A stretch of DNA of 34,205 nt from Clostridiales bacterium (GTDB lineage: Bacteria; Bacillota; Clostridia; Oscillospirales; Oscillospiraceae): the NCBI GenBank assembly GCA_022764045.1, contig JALERU010000074.1:1-34205 (forward strand), written 5' to 3'. Below, one piece after another: positions 24,417 through 32,211 of the stretch (position 1 is its first letter; each line of letters opens with the position of its first letter). The notes under the pieces were generated by a model, which saw only the letters and a program-made list of their open reading frames with translations, was not told the DNA's origin and did no database searches. The position numbers and the translations under genes are program-made.

Positions 24417-25151
24417 ATGATTTCCGTATGGGGAATGACTGACAGAGGAATCGTAAGAAGAGAAAACCAGGATTCCTGCGCCTATGAGGTGATCGGGGAC
24501 GGCGGCCTGGCCTGGGGCGTTGTCTGCGACGGCATGGGCGGCGCTAAGGCCGGAGACATTGCCAGCCAGATGGCGGTGGCAACCTTCCGGGGCCATTTGG
24601 AACAGCTGGAAGACATTGAGGGTCCCCCTCCCGCGGCCCAACTGCTGCTGGCCGCCGCCGAGGATGCCAACCGGGTGGTCTATCTCAAATCCGAGACAGA
24701 CGACGACTGCATTGGCATGGGGACCACCCTGGTGGGGCTTATCCTCCAGGACAGGCAGCTGTGCGTGGTGAACGTGGGGGACAGCCGGGCCTATCGGATC
24801 AGCCAAGATGCCATTCGGCGGATTACCAGGGATCATTCCGTGGTGGAGGACCTGGTGGCCAAGGGGGACCTGACCCCCGAGCAGGCCCGGAACCACCCCC
24901 AGAAAAACCTCATCACCCGGGCCCTGGGAACCAGCCGAAAGGTGAAGGCCGACCTCTTCCAGGAGACCCTGGAGGAGGGGGATTGGGTCCTCTTGTGTTC
25001 CGACGGCCTGATTAACGAAGTCACCGACCAGGAGATCCACCAGGAGGTCCTGGCCGGGGGGACGCCCCAGGAGATTTGCCAGCGCCTGGTGACCCGCACC
25101 CTGGACAGCGGCGCGCCGGACAACGTGACCGTCGTGCTGTTCCAGCAGTGA
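24417..25151 (+). CDS. prpC: PP2C-type serine/threonine phosphatase PrpC
   Basis: This metal-dependent phosphatase removes phosphate from proteins modified by the adjacent kinase PrkC. The 244 residues show the PP2C metal-binding motifs in order: RENQDS near residue 17, VCDGMGGAKAGDIAS near 37, GMGTTLVGL near 100, VNVGDSRAY near 118, LCSDGLINEVTD near 192 and APDNVTVVLF near the C-terminus. An ATG at 24408 is in frame, but it touches the AAAGGAG ribosome binding site. The ATG at 24417 has correct spacing and is chosen. It lies directly before prkC, 16 bases apart, the usual Firmicute pairing. Confidence 0.95.
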   Translation: MISVWGMTDRGIVRRENQDSCAYEVIGDGGLAWGVVCDGMGGAKAGDIASQMAVATFRGHLEQLEDIEGPPPAAQLLLAAAEDANRVVYLKSETDDDCIGMGTTLVGLILQDRQLCVVNVGDSRAYRISQDAIRRITRDHSVVEDLVAKGDLTPEQARNHPQKNLITRALGTSRKVKADLFQETLEEGDWVLLCSDGLINEVTDQEIHQEVLAGGTPQEICQRLVTRTLDSGAPDNVTVVLFQQ

Positions 25152-25167
25152 GAAGGAGTGTGTTGCC

Positions 25168-27144
25168 ATGAATCAATACATCGGTAAAATGCTCGACAAT
25201 CGGTATGAGATCCTGGACGTCATCGGGGTCGGCGGCATGGCGGTGGTTTACAAGGCCTACTGCCATCGTCTGCACCGGTTTGTGGCCATTAAGGTGCTGA
25301 AACGGGATCTGGCCTCCGACGCAGAGTTCCGCCGCCGGTTCCATGAGGAGGCCCAGGCAGTCGCCATGCTCTCCCACCCCAACATTGTGTCGGTTTACGA
25401 CGTGAGCCGGGGAGACGACCTGGACTATATTGTGATGGAGCTCATCGACGGGATCACCCTGAAGCAATATATGCAGAAAAAAGAGGGCCGGCTGAACTGG
25501 CGGGAGTCTCTGTATTTCATCACCCAGATCGTCCGGGCCCTGGGCCACGCCCACAGCCGGGGGATCATCCACCGGGACATCAAGCCCCAGAACATCATGG
25601 TCCTCCGGGACGGCAGCGTGAAGGTGGCCGACTTCGGCATCGCCCGGATCATGTCCGCCGCCCAGAACACCCTCACCCAGGAGGCCCTGGGCTCGGTTCA
25701 CTATATCTCCCCCGAGCAGGCCCGGGGCAGCCACATCGACGCCCGGGCGGACATCTATTCCGCCGGTGTGGTCCTCTATGAGATGCTCACCGGCCGGCTC
25801 CCCTTCGACGGGGATTCCCCGGTGTCGGTGGCCATTCAGCACATCAGCGCCAAGCCCATGTCCCCCCGGGAGCTGGTCCCCGACATCCCCCTGGGCCTGG
25901 AGGAGATCACCATGAAGGCCATGGCCTCCCGGATCGACCAGCGGTATATGAACGCCGAGGCCATGCTGCGGGACCTGGAGGAGTTTCGGAAAAATCCCCA
26001 GGTGGAGTTTCATTACAATCTGGCCAGCTTCCACGGCAGCCAGCCGGTGCCCGACGAGCCCACCCAGCCGGTGGACAACGCCAGCTCCCTGAACCGCCGC
26101 CAGCGGCCGCCGGCCCGCAACCGCCCCGCCCCGCCCCCCCGGCGGTATCCCCCGGAGGAGCCGGAGGACTATGAGGACGACAGAGACCGCAAGCGCAGTT
26201 TGGTGATCCCCATTGTGGTGGTGGCCTTCCTGGTGGTGGCGGGGGTCTTCCTTTGGCTGACCTTCTTCAGCGGCATCTTTGAAAAGGACGACAGCTTGAA
26301 GGTCCCCAACCTTTTGGGGGAGAGGCTGGAGGAGGTCCTTCAGGACGAGGAGATCCTAAAAAACTTCCAGGTGATCCAAACCGGCACGGAGCCCAGCGAG
26401 CAATATGAGGCGGGCCAAATCCTCCGCCAGGACCCCGAAAGCGGCACCAAGATGACCCCGGGGGAGGAACCCATCACCATCAACGTGGTGGTCAGCTCCG
26501 GCAAGGAGACGGTGAAGATGATCAACGTGGTGGGCGACACCTATGAGACCGCTGTGGCCCGCCTGCAGCAGCTGGATTTGAAGGTGGACACCCCCATCAA
26601 GGAGCCCTCTGACACTGTGAAGGAAAACGAGGTCATTTCCAGCGACCCTGTGGAGGGCGTCGAGCTCAGCCCTGGGGACACTGTCCGCCTGGTGATCAGC
26701 ACGGGGCCTGAGACCAAGACCGTGGTGGTGCCCACCCTGACCGGCACCACCCTGGAAAACGCCCGGACCATTGCCGCCGGGGCGGGCCTGAAGATCGGCA
26801 GCGCCACCAACGTGGCCAGCGACCAGCCGGCCGGGCAGGTGGTTTACCAGAGCGTCGCCCCTGGCACCGAGGTGAAGGAGGGCACCAGCATTGTCCTCCA
26901 GGTGAGCAAGGGACCGGAAACCAAGCCCACCCACACGAAGACGGTGGAGGTGGTTTTGCCCGACGACGGGCGGGAGACCGTGAATGTGCGCATCACTGTG
27001 GACGGGGAAGAGGCCTACCACAACGACGTGAGCACGGAGCAGGGGACCTTCTACCACAGCGTGACAGGGTCGGGTGCCATGGAGATCTGCATCTACTTTG
27101 ACGACGTGCTGGAAAAACGCTATACGGAACAGTTTGACCAATGA
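25168..27144 (+). CDS. prkC: PASTA-domain serine/threonine kinase PrkC
   Basis: A 658-residue transmembrane kinase that senses muropeptides or lipid II outside and phosphorylates cytoplasmic targets; in spore formers it also takes part in germination. The kinase domain (about 13-270) has IGVGGMAVVYKA, the ATP lysine at 42, HRDIKPQN with catalytic Asp137, and DFG at 155-157. A Pro/Arg-rich juxtamembrane segment is followed by one transmembrane helix (about residues 348-370). Outside are three PASTA domains (starting VPNLLG, INVVGD and VPTLTG) and an extra domain of about 80 residues at the C-terminus (TVEVVLPDDGRETVNVRI). Its stop overlaps the rsgA start (ATGA). The extra C-terminal domain resembles those seen in related clostridial kinases. 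Confidence 0.95.
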   Translation: MNQYIGKMLDNRYEILDVIGVGGMAVVYKAYCHRLHRFVAIKVLKRDLASDAEFRRRFHEEAQAVAMLSHPNIVSVYDVSRGDDLDYIVMELIDGITLKQYMQKKEGRLNWRESLYFITQIVRALGHAHSRGIIHRDIKPQNIMVLRDGSVKVADFGIARIMSAAQNTLTQEALGSVHYISPEQARGSHIDARADIYSAGVVLYEMLTGRLPFDGDSPVSVAIQHISAKPMSPRELVPDIPLGLEEITMKAMASRIDQRYMNAEAMLRDLEEFRKNPQVEFHYNLASFHGSQPVPDEPTQPVDNASSLNRRQRPPARNRPAPPPRRYPPEEPEDYEDDRDRKRSLVIPIVVVAFLVVAGVFLWLTFFSGIFEKDDSLKVPNLLGERLEEVLQDEEILKNFQVIQTGTEPSEQYEAGQILRQDPESGTKMTPGEEPITINVVVSSGKETVKMINVVGDTYETAVARLQQLDLKVDTPIKEPSDTVKENEVISSDPVEGVELSPGDTVRLVISTGPETKTVVVPTLTGTTLENARTIAAGAGLKIGSATNVASDQPAGQVVYQSVAPGTEVKEGTSIVLQVSKGPETKPTHTKTVEVVLPDDGRETVNVRITVDGEEAYHNDVSTEQGTFYHSVTGSGAMEICIYFDDVLEKRYTEQFDQ

Positions 27145-28034
27145 GTGAGAGAAAAGAAGAAGGGATCATCCGCAAGGCCCTCAGCGGCTTCTATTACGTC
27201 CAGTGCGGCGGGGAGCTGATTACCTGCCGGGCCCGGGGAAAATTCCGCTATCAAAAACAAAGCCCCCTGGTGGGGGACCGGGTGACCATCACCGTGCAGG
27301 GGGACGGCTCGGGGTCGCTGGACGAGATCCAGCCCCGGCGCAATGCCTTCCGGCGCCCGGCGGTGGCCAATCTGGACCAACTGGTGATCATCGCCTCCGG
27401 GGCCATTCCGGTGAGCGACCCCTATCTGCTGGACCGGATCATTTCCTTGGCGGAGAGCAAGGGCTGCGAGCCCATCCTGTGCATCAATAAGTGGGACCTG
27501 GTTCCCGCCCAGGAGCTGCTGGAGATTTACCGGTCCGCCGGGATCACCACCCTCCCCGTCAGCGCCGTCACCGGCCTGGGGATCGAGGAACTGCGCGCCC
27601 TGCTGGCGGGGAAGACCTCCGCCTTCACCGGGAATTCCGGGGTGGGCAAGTCCAGCATCCTCAATGCCCTGGACCCGGCCTTTGGCCTGGCCACCGGGGA
27701 GATCAGCGAAAAGCTGGGCCGGGGCCGGCACACCACCCGCCACGTGGAGCTCTTCCCTGTGGCCGGGGGCCTCATCGCCGACACCCCCGGCTTCTCCGCC
27801 TTTGACAACGAGAAGGGAGGAGAACCCCTGGAAAAGGAGGCCCTGGCCGAGACCTTCCGGGAGTTCCGCCCCTATCTGGACCAGTGCCGCTTTATCGGCT
27901 GCGCCCATGTGAAAGAAGCCGGCTGCGCGGTGCTGGAGGCCCTGGAGGCGGGGAAACTCTCCCCCAGCCGCCACCGGAGCTATGTCCGCCTGTATGAACT
28001 GGCCAAAGAGACCAAGCCCTGGGAAAAGCCCTGA
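27141..28034 (+). CDS. rsgA: ribosome small subunit-dependent GTPase RsgA
   Basis: RsgA is a checkpoint GTPase in late 30S subunit maturation and a substrate of PrkC in B. subtilis. The 297 residues have the N-terminal OB-fold (about 1-65), then the circularly permuted GTPase motifs: NKWD (G4) near residue 116, the P-loop TGNSGVGKSSI (G1) near 162, GRGRHTTRHVEL (switch) and DTPGFSAFD (G3) near 213. The C-terminal zinc motif reads C-x4-C-x-H-x6-C (QCRFIGCAHVKEAGCAV). Its ATG overlaps prkC. In B. subtilis rpe and thiN follow; here they are absent and spoVM comes next after a terminator. Confidence 0.96.
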   Translation: MSERKEEGIIRKALSGFYYVQCGGELITCRARGKFRYQKQSPLVGDRVTITVQGDGSGSLDEIQPRRNAFRRPAVANLDQLVIIASGAIPVSDPYLLDRIISLAESKGCEPILCINKWDLVPAQELLEIYRSAGITTLPVSAVTGLGIEELRALLAGKTSAFTGNSGVGKSSILNALDPAFGLATGEISEKLGRGRHTTRHVELFPVAGGLIADTPGFSAFDNEKGGEPLEKEALAETFREFRPYLDQCRFIGCAHVKEAGCAVLEALEAGKLSPSRHRSYVRLYELAKETKPWEKP

Positions 28035-28051
28035 ATACCCGTAACGGCACC

Positions 28052-28096
28052 ACCCGTCCGCTTTCAGCATAGACTGAGAGCGGACGGGTTTTGTTC
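28052..28096 (+). terminator. intrinsic terminator after rsgA
   Basis: CCCGTCCGCTTTCAG at 28053-28067 pairs with CTGAGAGCGGACGGG at 28074-28088 (one G-T pair) around a 6-base loop, followed by TTTTGTT. The spoVM ribosome binding site begins only about 15 bases later. The loop and adjoining bases spell CATAGACT, which by itself matches a SigE -10 element, but no -35 partner is found at the right distance. Confidence 0.85.
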
Positions 28097-28118
28097 TGCC
28101 CGGAAAGGAGGCGAGGGT

Positions 28119-28187
28119 ATGAAAATGGTCGTGGTGAACGCCCCCAAGGCGCTGGCGGGCTTGCTGAAAAAGATTTTCCATATTTAA
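28119..28187 (+). CDS. spoVM: stage V sporulation protein M (22-residue spore-coat anchor)
   Basis: A complete 22-codon gene, too short for most gene finders. SpoVM is an amphipathic helix that settles on the convex forespore membrane and recruits the coat ATPase SpoIVA. The product begins MKMVVV and reads NAPKALAGLLKKIF in its core. Aligned with B. subtilis SpoVM (26 residues) it keeps Met1-Lys2, Pro9-Lys10, Leu12 and Gly14, including the proline known to be critical for localisation, and the hydrophobic/basic pattern of the helix; it lacks the charged C-terminal tail. AAAGGAGG at 28104-28111, seven bases before the ATG, is a strong ribosome binding site. In B. subtilis spoVM also lies just downstream of prkC-rsgA, so synteny supports the call. 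How it is transcribed past the terminator at 28052-28096 is open. Confidence 0.88.
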   Translation: MKMVVVNAPKALAGLLKKIFHI

Positions 28188-28193
28188 GCGTGA

Positions 28194-28221
28194 CATATTT
28201 GCCGGGGGCTCCGCATAGGCT
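28194..28221 (+). promoter_or_regulatory. candidate SigE-type (mother-cell) promoter of the sipL-like gene
   Basis: CATATTT at 28194-28200 and CATAGGCT at 28214-28221 fit the SigE pattern of ATA, 16 bases, then CATANNNT. No acceptable -10 for the housekeeping sigma factor follows the nearby TTGACA at 28222. The site begins seven bases after the spoVM stop and lies about 42 bases before the next start codon, a good distance. SigE control is known for sipL in Clostridioides difficile. Confidence 0.6.
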
Positions 28222-28262
28222 TTGACAGAATACCTACTTGACACGAGAAAGGATTGGTCACA

Positions 28263-29786
28263 GTGATGGAATTGGAACTCCGGCAGGAGACCGCGCGGGG
28301 CTGGGAAACCGTCTGCCGCGCCACCTTGGAACAAGAAGAAACCGCGGAAATGATCGTGCCGGACGCCTGTCCGGACATTTGGCAGGTGCTGGACGGGGAG
28401 GCCCGCCTCCTCCTCCAGCGGAAGGAAGCCCAGGACGGGAAGGGAGAATTTTCCGGCCTGCTGAAAACCACGATCCTTTACCAGCCGGAGGGGGAGCAGG
28501 GAATCGGCTCCATGGAGGTCACGCTGCCCTTCTCCCTTTCCCCGGAGCTGACGAACCTGACCCGGCGGAGCTGCCTCCATGTGGTCCCCCGGGTGCTGTC
28601 GGTGGACGTCCACCTGCTCAACCCCCGGAAGGTGCTGGTGCGGGTGGGCTACTGCCTGGAGGTGGAGGGCTTCGAGCCCCAGGCCAGAAGCCTGGCCTCC
28701 CTGGTGGAGGACCCCGAACCCCAGGGCATCCGCCAGCGGACGGGGGAGCTGCGAACCTTCCAGACGGTGTACGCCCAGGAAAAGAGCTTTACTTATCAGG
28801 ACACCCTGGTGCTCCCCGCCGGGCGGCCCGACGCGGCGGAGCTGCTGCGCACCCGGGCCCAGTGTGTCTGCACCGAGGCACGGGTCATCGGCAACAAGCT
28901 GGTCTTTAAGGGGGAGGCCACCCTCCAGCTGCTGTGCCGGGGGGACGACGGCAACCTCTTTACCGGGGACTTCCACCTGCCTTACTCCCAGATCATGGAC
29001 GCCGGGGAGGAGAGCGAAGAGGGGCTGTGCCACATGGACCTGCTTTTCACCGATGTGAAGTGCACCCCGGCGGAAGAGGACCGGCGGTCCTTCCAGGTAG
29101 AGCTGGCGGTCCAGGCCCAGGCGGTGCTGCGGCGGGAGGTCACCCTCCCTGTGCTCACCGACCTGTACAGCACTTCCTATGAGGCGGAGGTGCAGCGGGA
29201 AGCCTGCCCGGTCTGCCGCCTTCTGGAGCAGGGAGAGGAGCGAGAGGACCTGCGCCAGACCGTGGAAGCCCCCTCTCTTGGCCCCCTGCTGGACGTCCAG
29301 GTCCGCTTGGGCCGGGCCAGCCAGAGCCAGGATGGGGAGGACCGGGTCCTGACCCAGGAGGTGGAGCTGATGCTCCTCTACGAGAGCGAGGAGGGACCGG
29401 CCGCCGCCCATCAGCAGGCCCAGGTGGCCCACCGACTGCCCGGCCAGGGCGACGGGAAGTGTACCTTCTATGTGGAGCTCCTCCGGGAGCCCACCGCGTC
29501 TCCCATGGGGGAGGGCATGGAGGTCTCCTGCCCGGTCTGCTTCCACTGGATGACTCTGGAGGAAGAGGAGACCCAGGTCATCAGCCGGGTAACCCTGGGG
29601 GAGAAACGGACCGAGGCGGTCCAAGGTCCCTCTGTGATCATCCGGGCGGTCCGTCCTGGGGAAGACCTGTGGGCGGTGGCCAAGGCCTATTGCACCACCG
29701 ATGGAGAGATCATGGAGGCCAGCGGGCTGACGGACCAGGAGATTTATCCTGGGCAGATGCTGCTGATTCCTCGGAAGAGCTGTTGA
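28263..29786 (+). CDS. sipL: SipL-like spore coat morphogenetic protein (DUF3794 repeats plus C-terminal LysM)
   Basis: A 507-residue protein with repeated DUF3794 (SPOCS) domains and a C-terminal LysM domain, the architecture of SipL, which in C. difficile binds SpoIVA and holds the coat to the forespore; SpoVID is the B. subtilis counterpart. DUF3794-like units are visible near residues 20-110 (EMIVPDACPDIWQVLDGEARL), 165-250 (YQDTLVLPAGRPDAAELLRTRAQ) and 300-400. The LysM domain covers about 455-505 (IRAVRPGEDLWAVAKAYCT, YPGQMLLIPRK). GTG at 28263 is nine bases after AAAGGA; ATG at 28266 is equally possible, and TTG at 28254 abuts the ribosome binding site. Next to spoVM, it suggests a small coat-initiation locus. 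Confidence 0.85.
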   Translation: MMELELRQETARGWETVCRATLEQEETAEMIVPDACPDIWQVLDGEARLLLQRKEAQDGKGEFSGLLKTTILYQPEGEQGIGSMEVTLPFSLSPELTNLTRRSCLHVVPRVLSVDVHLLNPRKVLVRVGYCLEVEGFEPQARSLASLVEDPEPQGIRQRTGELRTFQTVYAQEKSFTYQDTLVLPAGRPDAAELLRTRAQCVCTEARVIGNKLVFKGEATLQLLCRGDDGNLFTGDFHLPYSQIMDAGEESEEGLCHMDLLFTDVKCTPAEEDRRSFQVELAVQAQAVLRREVTLPVLTDLYSTSYEAEVQREACPVCRLLEQGEEREDLRQTVEAPSLGPLLDVQVRLGRASQSQDGEDRVLTQEVELMLLYESEEGPAAAHQQAQVAHRLPGQGDGKCTFYVELLREPTASPMGEGMEVSCPVCFHWMTLEEEETQVISRVTLGEKRTEAVQGPSVIIRAVRPGEDLWAVAKAYCTTDGEIMEASGLTDQEIYPGQMLLIPRKSC

Positions 29787-29793
29787 TATGGAC

Positions 29794-29830
29794 AGAGAAG
29801 GCCCCCGACGTTTGGTCGGGGGCCGTCTCT
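29794..29830 (+). terminator. strong hairpin after the sipL-like gene, possible terminator
   Basis: GGCCCCCGAC at 29800-29809 pairs perfectly with 29815-29824 around GTTTG. AGAGA and TCTCT extend the stem past one mismatch. There is no T run, so factor-independent termination is uncertain, but the position just after the stop codon fits. Confidence 0.55.
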
Positions 29831-29918
29831 GTGTGTCGGGGGAATGTGGCGTGGAGGGAGACTTGCTGCGGTTAAGGTGGCAACGGTATCCTTCTACCCA
29901 CCGATACTCCGAATCGCC

Positions 29919-30136
29919 CCCTCATCAGTCGCCTTCGGCGCCAGCTTCCCCCCGAGGGGAAGCCTACGTGCTTCGCTACGTTGGTATGATTGCTACGGTA
30001 TTTTTCTACATAAGCCACACAGGGCTTGCCAATCGCCTTCCCCTGGGGGTCCAACTGTCCGGGGGACAGTTGGAGATCAAATCAATTTTACCTTAGCTCT
30101 GAAGGTGGGCCGGCCGGAGGCCGGGTCGGATGAGGG
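29919..30136. repeat. non-coding repeat element with imperfect inverted ends
   Basis: The 389-base space 29787-30175 has no credible gene. Its core is bounded by CCCTCATC at 29919-29926 and the reverse complement GATGAGGG at 30129-30136. Reading inward from each end, both sides continue with similar GCCTTCGGC/GGCCTCCGG hairpins and a CCA-x-CTTC sequence. Further hairpins inside are GCTTCCCC/GGGGAAGC (29944-29963) and CCAACTGTCC/GGACAGTTGG (30051-30073). ACGGTAT-xx-TTCTAC occurs at 29883 and again at 29995. From memory, sequences with CCCTCATC...CCACCTTCCCC are common between genes of gut Oscillospiraceae, so this is probably a non-autonomous dispersed repeat. Copy number could not be checked. 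Confidence 0.6.
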
Positions 30137-30175
30137 CAGCACAGCGTAGGAAATAGCCCCACAAACCTGTCAACC

Positions 30176-32107
30176 TCACACCACATACTGATTCCGCGGC
30201 GGCAAGCAGCTGTGTCCCTTGCAGATATAATAGGTGGTCTTCCCCTCCAAAAGAGGCTGCGCCTGGGTGGCCTCCTGGAAGGTAACCACTGCGTCCAGGG
30301 GGAAGGGCCAAGGCTGCCGAAGGGGAGCCTCCCCAGGGGCCAGCACCACCTTGATCTCCTCTGGCGGCTCCCGCTGGGCCAGCAGGGCTAGCAGATAGAC
30401 CGGGTAGGCGGTGGGATAGGCTCCCGCCAGGCCCCCCAGAAACGCCATCTGGGCCTGTGCCGCCTTCTGCCAAGTGTCCTCTTGGGTCAGGTGGTAGAGC
30501 CGCAGCAGGTTCCAGGCCATCATGGTGTTGCCGCTGGGAAGGGCCCCGTCAGCGGTGTCTTTGGGGCGGACGAGAAGGGCCTCCCCGTCCTTGGGGGTGA
30601 GGAAAAAGCCTCCAGCGGGGTCGGGGAAGTCTGCCAGTACCTTTTGACAGAGGGCCTCGGCCTGGCTCAAATAGGCCTGGTCCAGGGTGGCGTCATAGAG
30701 GAGCAGCAGGCCGAAGGCACAGAAGGCGTAGTCTTCCAAAAAGCCCGTGCCCCGGGAGAGGTTGTTCCGGCTGGTGGCCGCCAGGACGCCGTCGTGGAGG
30801 TGGACCCGTTCCAGATAGGCCCAGGCCCGCTGTGCGGCCTCCCGGTAGCCCGTCTGACCGGTGACCCGGTAGAGCCAGGCCATGGCCCCAATCATCAGTC
30901 CGTTCCACCCGGCCAGGACCTTGTCGTCCCGGTGGAGGCTGGCCCGGGCCTGGCGGTAGGCGTAGAGGGGGGGCTTGCAGGCGTCAAAGCGGGTTCCCGG
31001 CGGGGGGCTGGTCAGCAGGTTGGGGACGCTGAAGCCGTGGAAAAATTCCGTTCGGTTGATGTCGTAGTAGGTGTTGTAGGCCTCCCCTAAGTCCTCACCC
31101 AGCACGGCCAGGACCTCCTCGGGCCGCAGGACGTAATAGGCCCCCTCGGCCCCGTCGCTGTCGGCGTCCTGGGCGCTGGCGAAGGCCCCGGAGGGAAGGG
31201 TCAGCTCCTTGAGGACATAGTCGGCCGTTTCGGTGGCCACCTGGCGGTAGAGATCCTTTTTGGTGACGGAGTAGGCCTTGCAGTAGGCCAGCATCAGCAG
31301 GGCGTTGTCATAGAGCATCTTTTCAAAGTGGGGGATGCGAAAGGCCCGGTCGGTGGAGTAGCGGGAGAACCCGCCGCCGATATGGTCGTAGATGCCCCCT
31401 CGGTAGAGCTGCTCCAGGGTCTTATCCGCCATGGTCAGGGCGGACTGGCTGCCGGTTTTCTCCCAATCAGTCAGCAGAAAGAGCAGGCTGTGGCCCATGG
31501 GGAATTTGGGGGGCTGTCCGAAGCCGCCGCACTCGGCGTCGTAGGTCCGCTCCCACTGGGCCAGCCCCGCCGCCAGCAGGTCGCCCTCTGGAGGGGTGAC
31601 GGGGGCCTGCTCCTGGCGAAGGAGGGTTAAAAAGCGATTCCCCGGCTCGGTCAGGGCGGCTCTTTCCTGTTCCCAGGCCTCGTGGATGGCGGGGAGGAGC
31701 TGGTCCATCCCCATGAGCCCGCCCCGGCTGGTGGGCGGGAAGTAGGTGCCGGCGAAAAAGGGTTTCTGGTCTGGGGTGAGGAAGAGGGTGGTGGGCCAGC
31801 CGCCGCCCCCGGTGAAGGCCTGGCAGGCGGCCATGTAGAGGCTGTCGATGTCGGGCCGCTCTTCCCGGTCCACCTTGATGGAGACGAAATTCTCATTGAG
31901 CAGCTTGGCGATCTCGGGGTCCTCAAAGCTCTCCCGGGCCATCACATGGCACCAGTGGCAGGTGCTGTAGCCGATGCTGAGAAAGACAGGCTTGTCCTCC
32001 TCCTTGGCTTTCTGAAAGGCCTCCCGCCCCCAGGGGTACCAGTCCACCGGCTGCTGGGCGTGCTGTAACAGATAGGGGCTGGTCTGGCCCCGCAGATGGT
32101 TTTGCAT
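30176..32107 (-). CDS. YyaL/DUF255 thioredoxin-domain protein
   Basis: A 643-residue protein of the family that includes B. subtilis YyaL and human SPATA20. The N-terminal thioredoxin-like DUF255 domain (residues 1-165) begins [21 protein letters not shown] and carries the CxxC pair Cys50 and Cys53 ([16 protein letters not shown]), followed by [12 protein letters not shown]-type sequence and [14 protein letters not shown]. The rest is an alpha/alpha-barrel like that of glycan-processing or epimerase enzymes ([28 protein letters not shown]). The physiological role is unknown. AGGAGG seven bases before the ATG at 32107 sets the start; the open frame continues into the upstream gene's territory but without a ribosome binding site. 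It follows the PFK gene, separated by a terminator, and no convincing promoter was found in the gap. Confidence 0.9.
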   Translation of the reverse strand: MQNHLRGQTSPYLLQHAQQPVDWYPWGREAFQKAKEEDKPVFLSIGYSTCHWCHVMARESFEDPEIAKLLNENFVSIKVDREERPDIDSLYMAACQAFTGGGGWPTTLFLTPDQKPFFAGTYFPPTSRGGLMGMDQLLPAIHEAWEQERAALTEPGNRFLTLLRQEQAPVTPPEGDLLAAGLAQWERTYDAECGGFGQPPKFPMGHSLLFLLTDWEKTGSQSALTMADKTLEQLYRGGIYDHIGGGFSRYSTDRAFRIPHFEKMLYDNALLMLAYCKAYSVTKKDLYRQVATETADYVLKELTLPSGAFASAQDADSDGAEGAYYVLRPEEVLAVLGEDLGEAYNTYYDINRTEFFHGFSVPNLLTSPPPGTRFDACKPPLYAYRQARASLHRDDKVLAGWNGLMIGAMAWLYRVTGQTGYREAAQRAWAYLERVHLHDGVLAATSRNNLSRGTGFLEDYAFCAFGLLLLYDATLDQAYLSQAEALCQKVLADFPDPAGGFFLTPKDGEALLVRPKDTADGALPSGNTMMAWNLLRLYHLTQEDTWQKAAQAQMAFLGGLAGAYPTAYPVYLLALLAQREPPEEIKVVLAPGEAPLRQPWPFPLDAVVTFQEATQAQPLLEGKTTYYICKGHSCLPPRNQYVV

Positions 32108-32162
32108 GAGGATACCTCCTGAAAAATGGATATGCCTATTTTGTGAAAAAAATTGAAAACTA

Positions 32163-32202
32163 TGCAAAAACCGTCCCTTTTCCAAAGAAAAGGGACGGTT
32201 TT
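32163..32202 (-). terminator. intrinsic terminator of the phosphofructokinase gene
   Basis: AAAACCGTCCCTTTT at 32167-32181 pairs perfectly with 32188-32202 around CCAAAG. Read on the minus strand it ends in TTTTTGC. It lies ten bases past the stop codon. Confidence 0.88.
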
Positions 32203-32211
32203 CAAAGGGTT

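Noticed and set aside
29788-30149. Two overlapping open frames of about 100 codons between sipL and the YyaL gene
   Set aside because: They cross hairpins and the inverted-end repeat, lack ribosome binding sites and have no coherent protein features. The region is better read as non-coding repeat.
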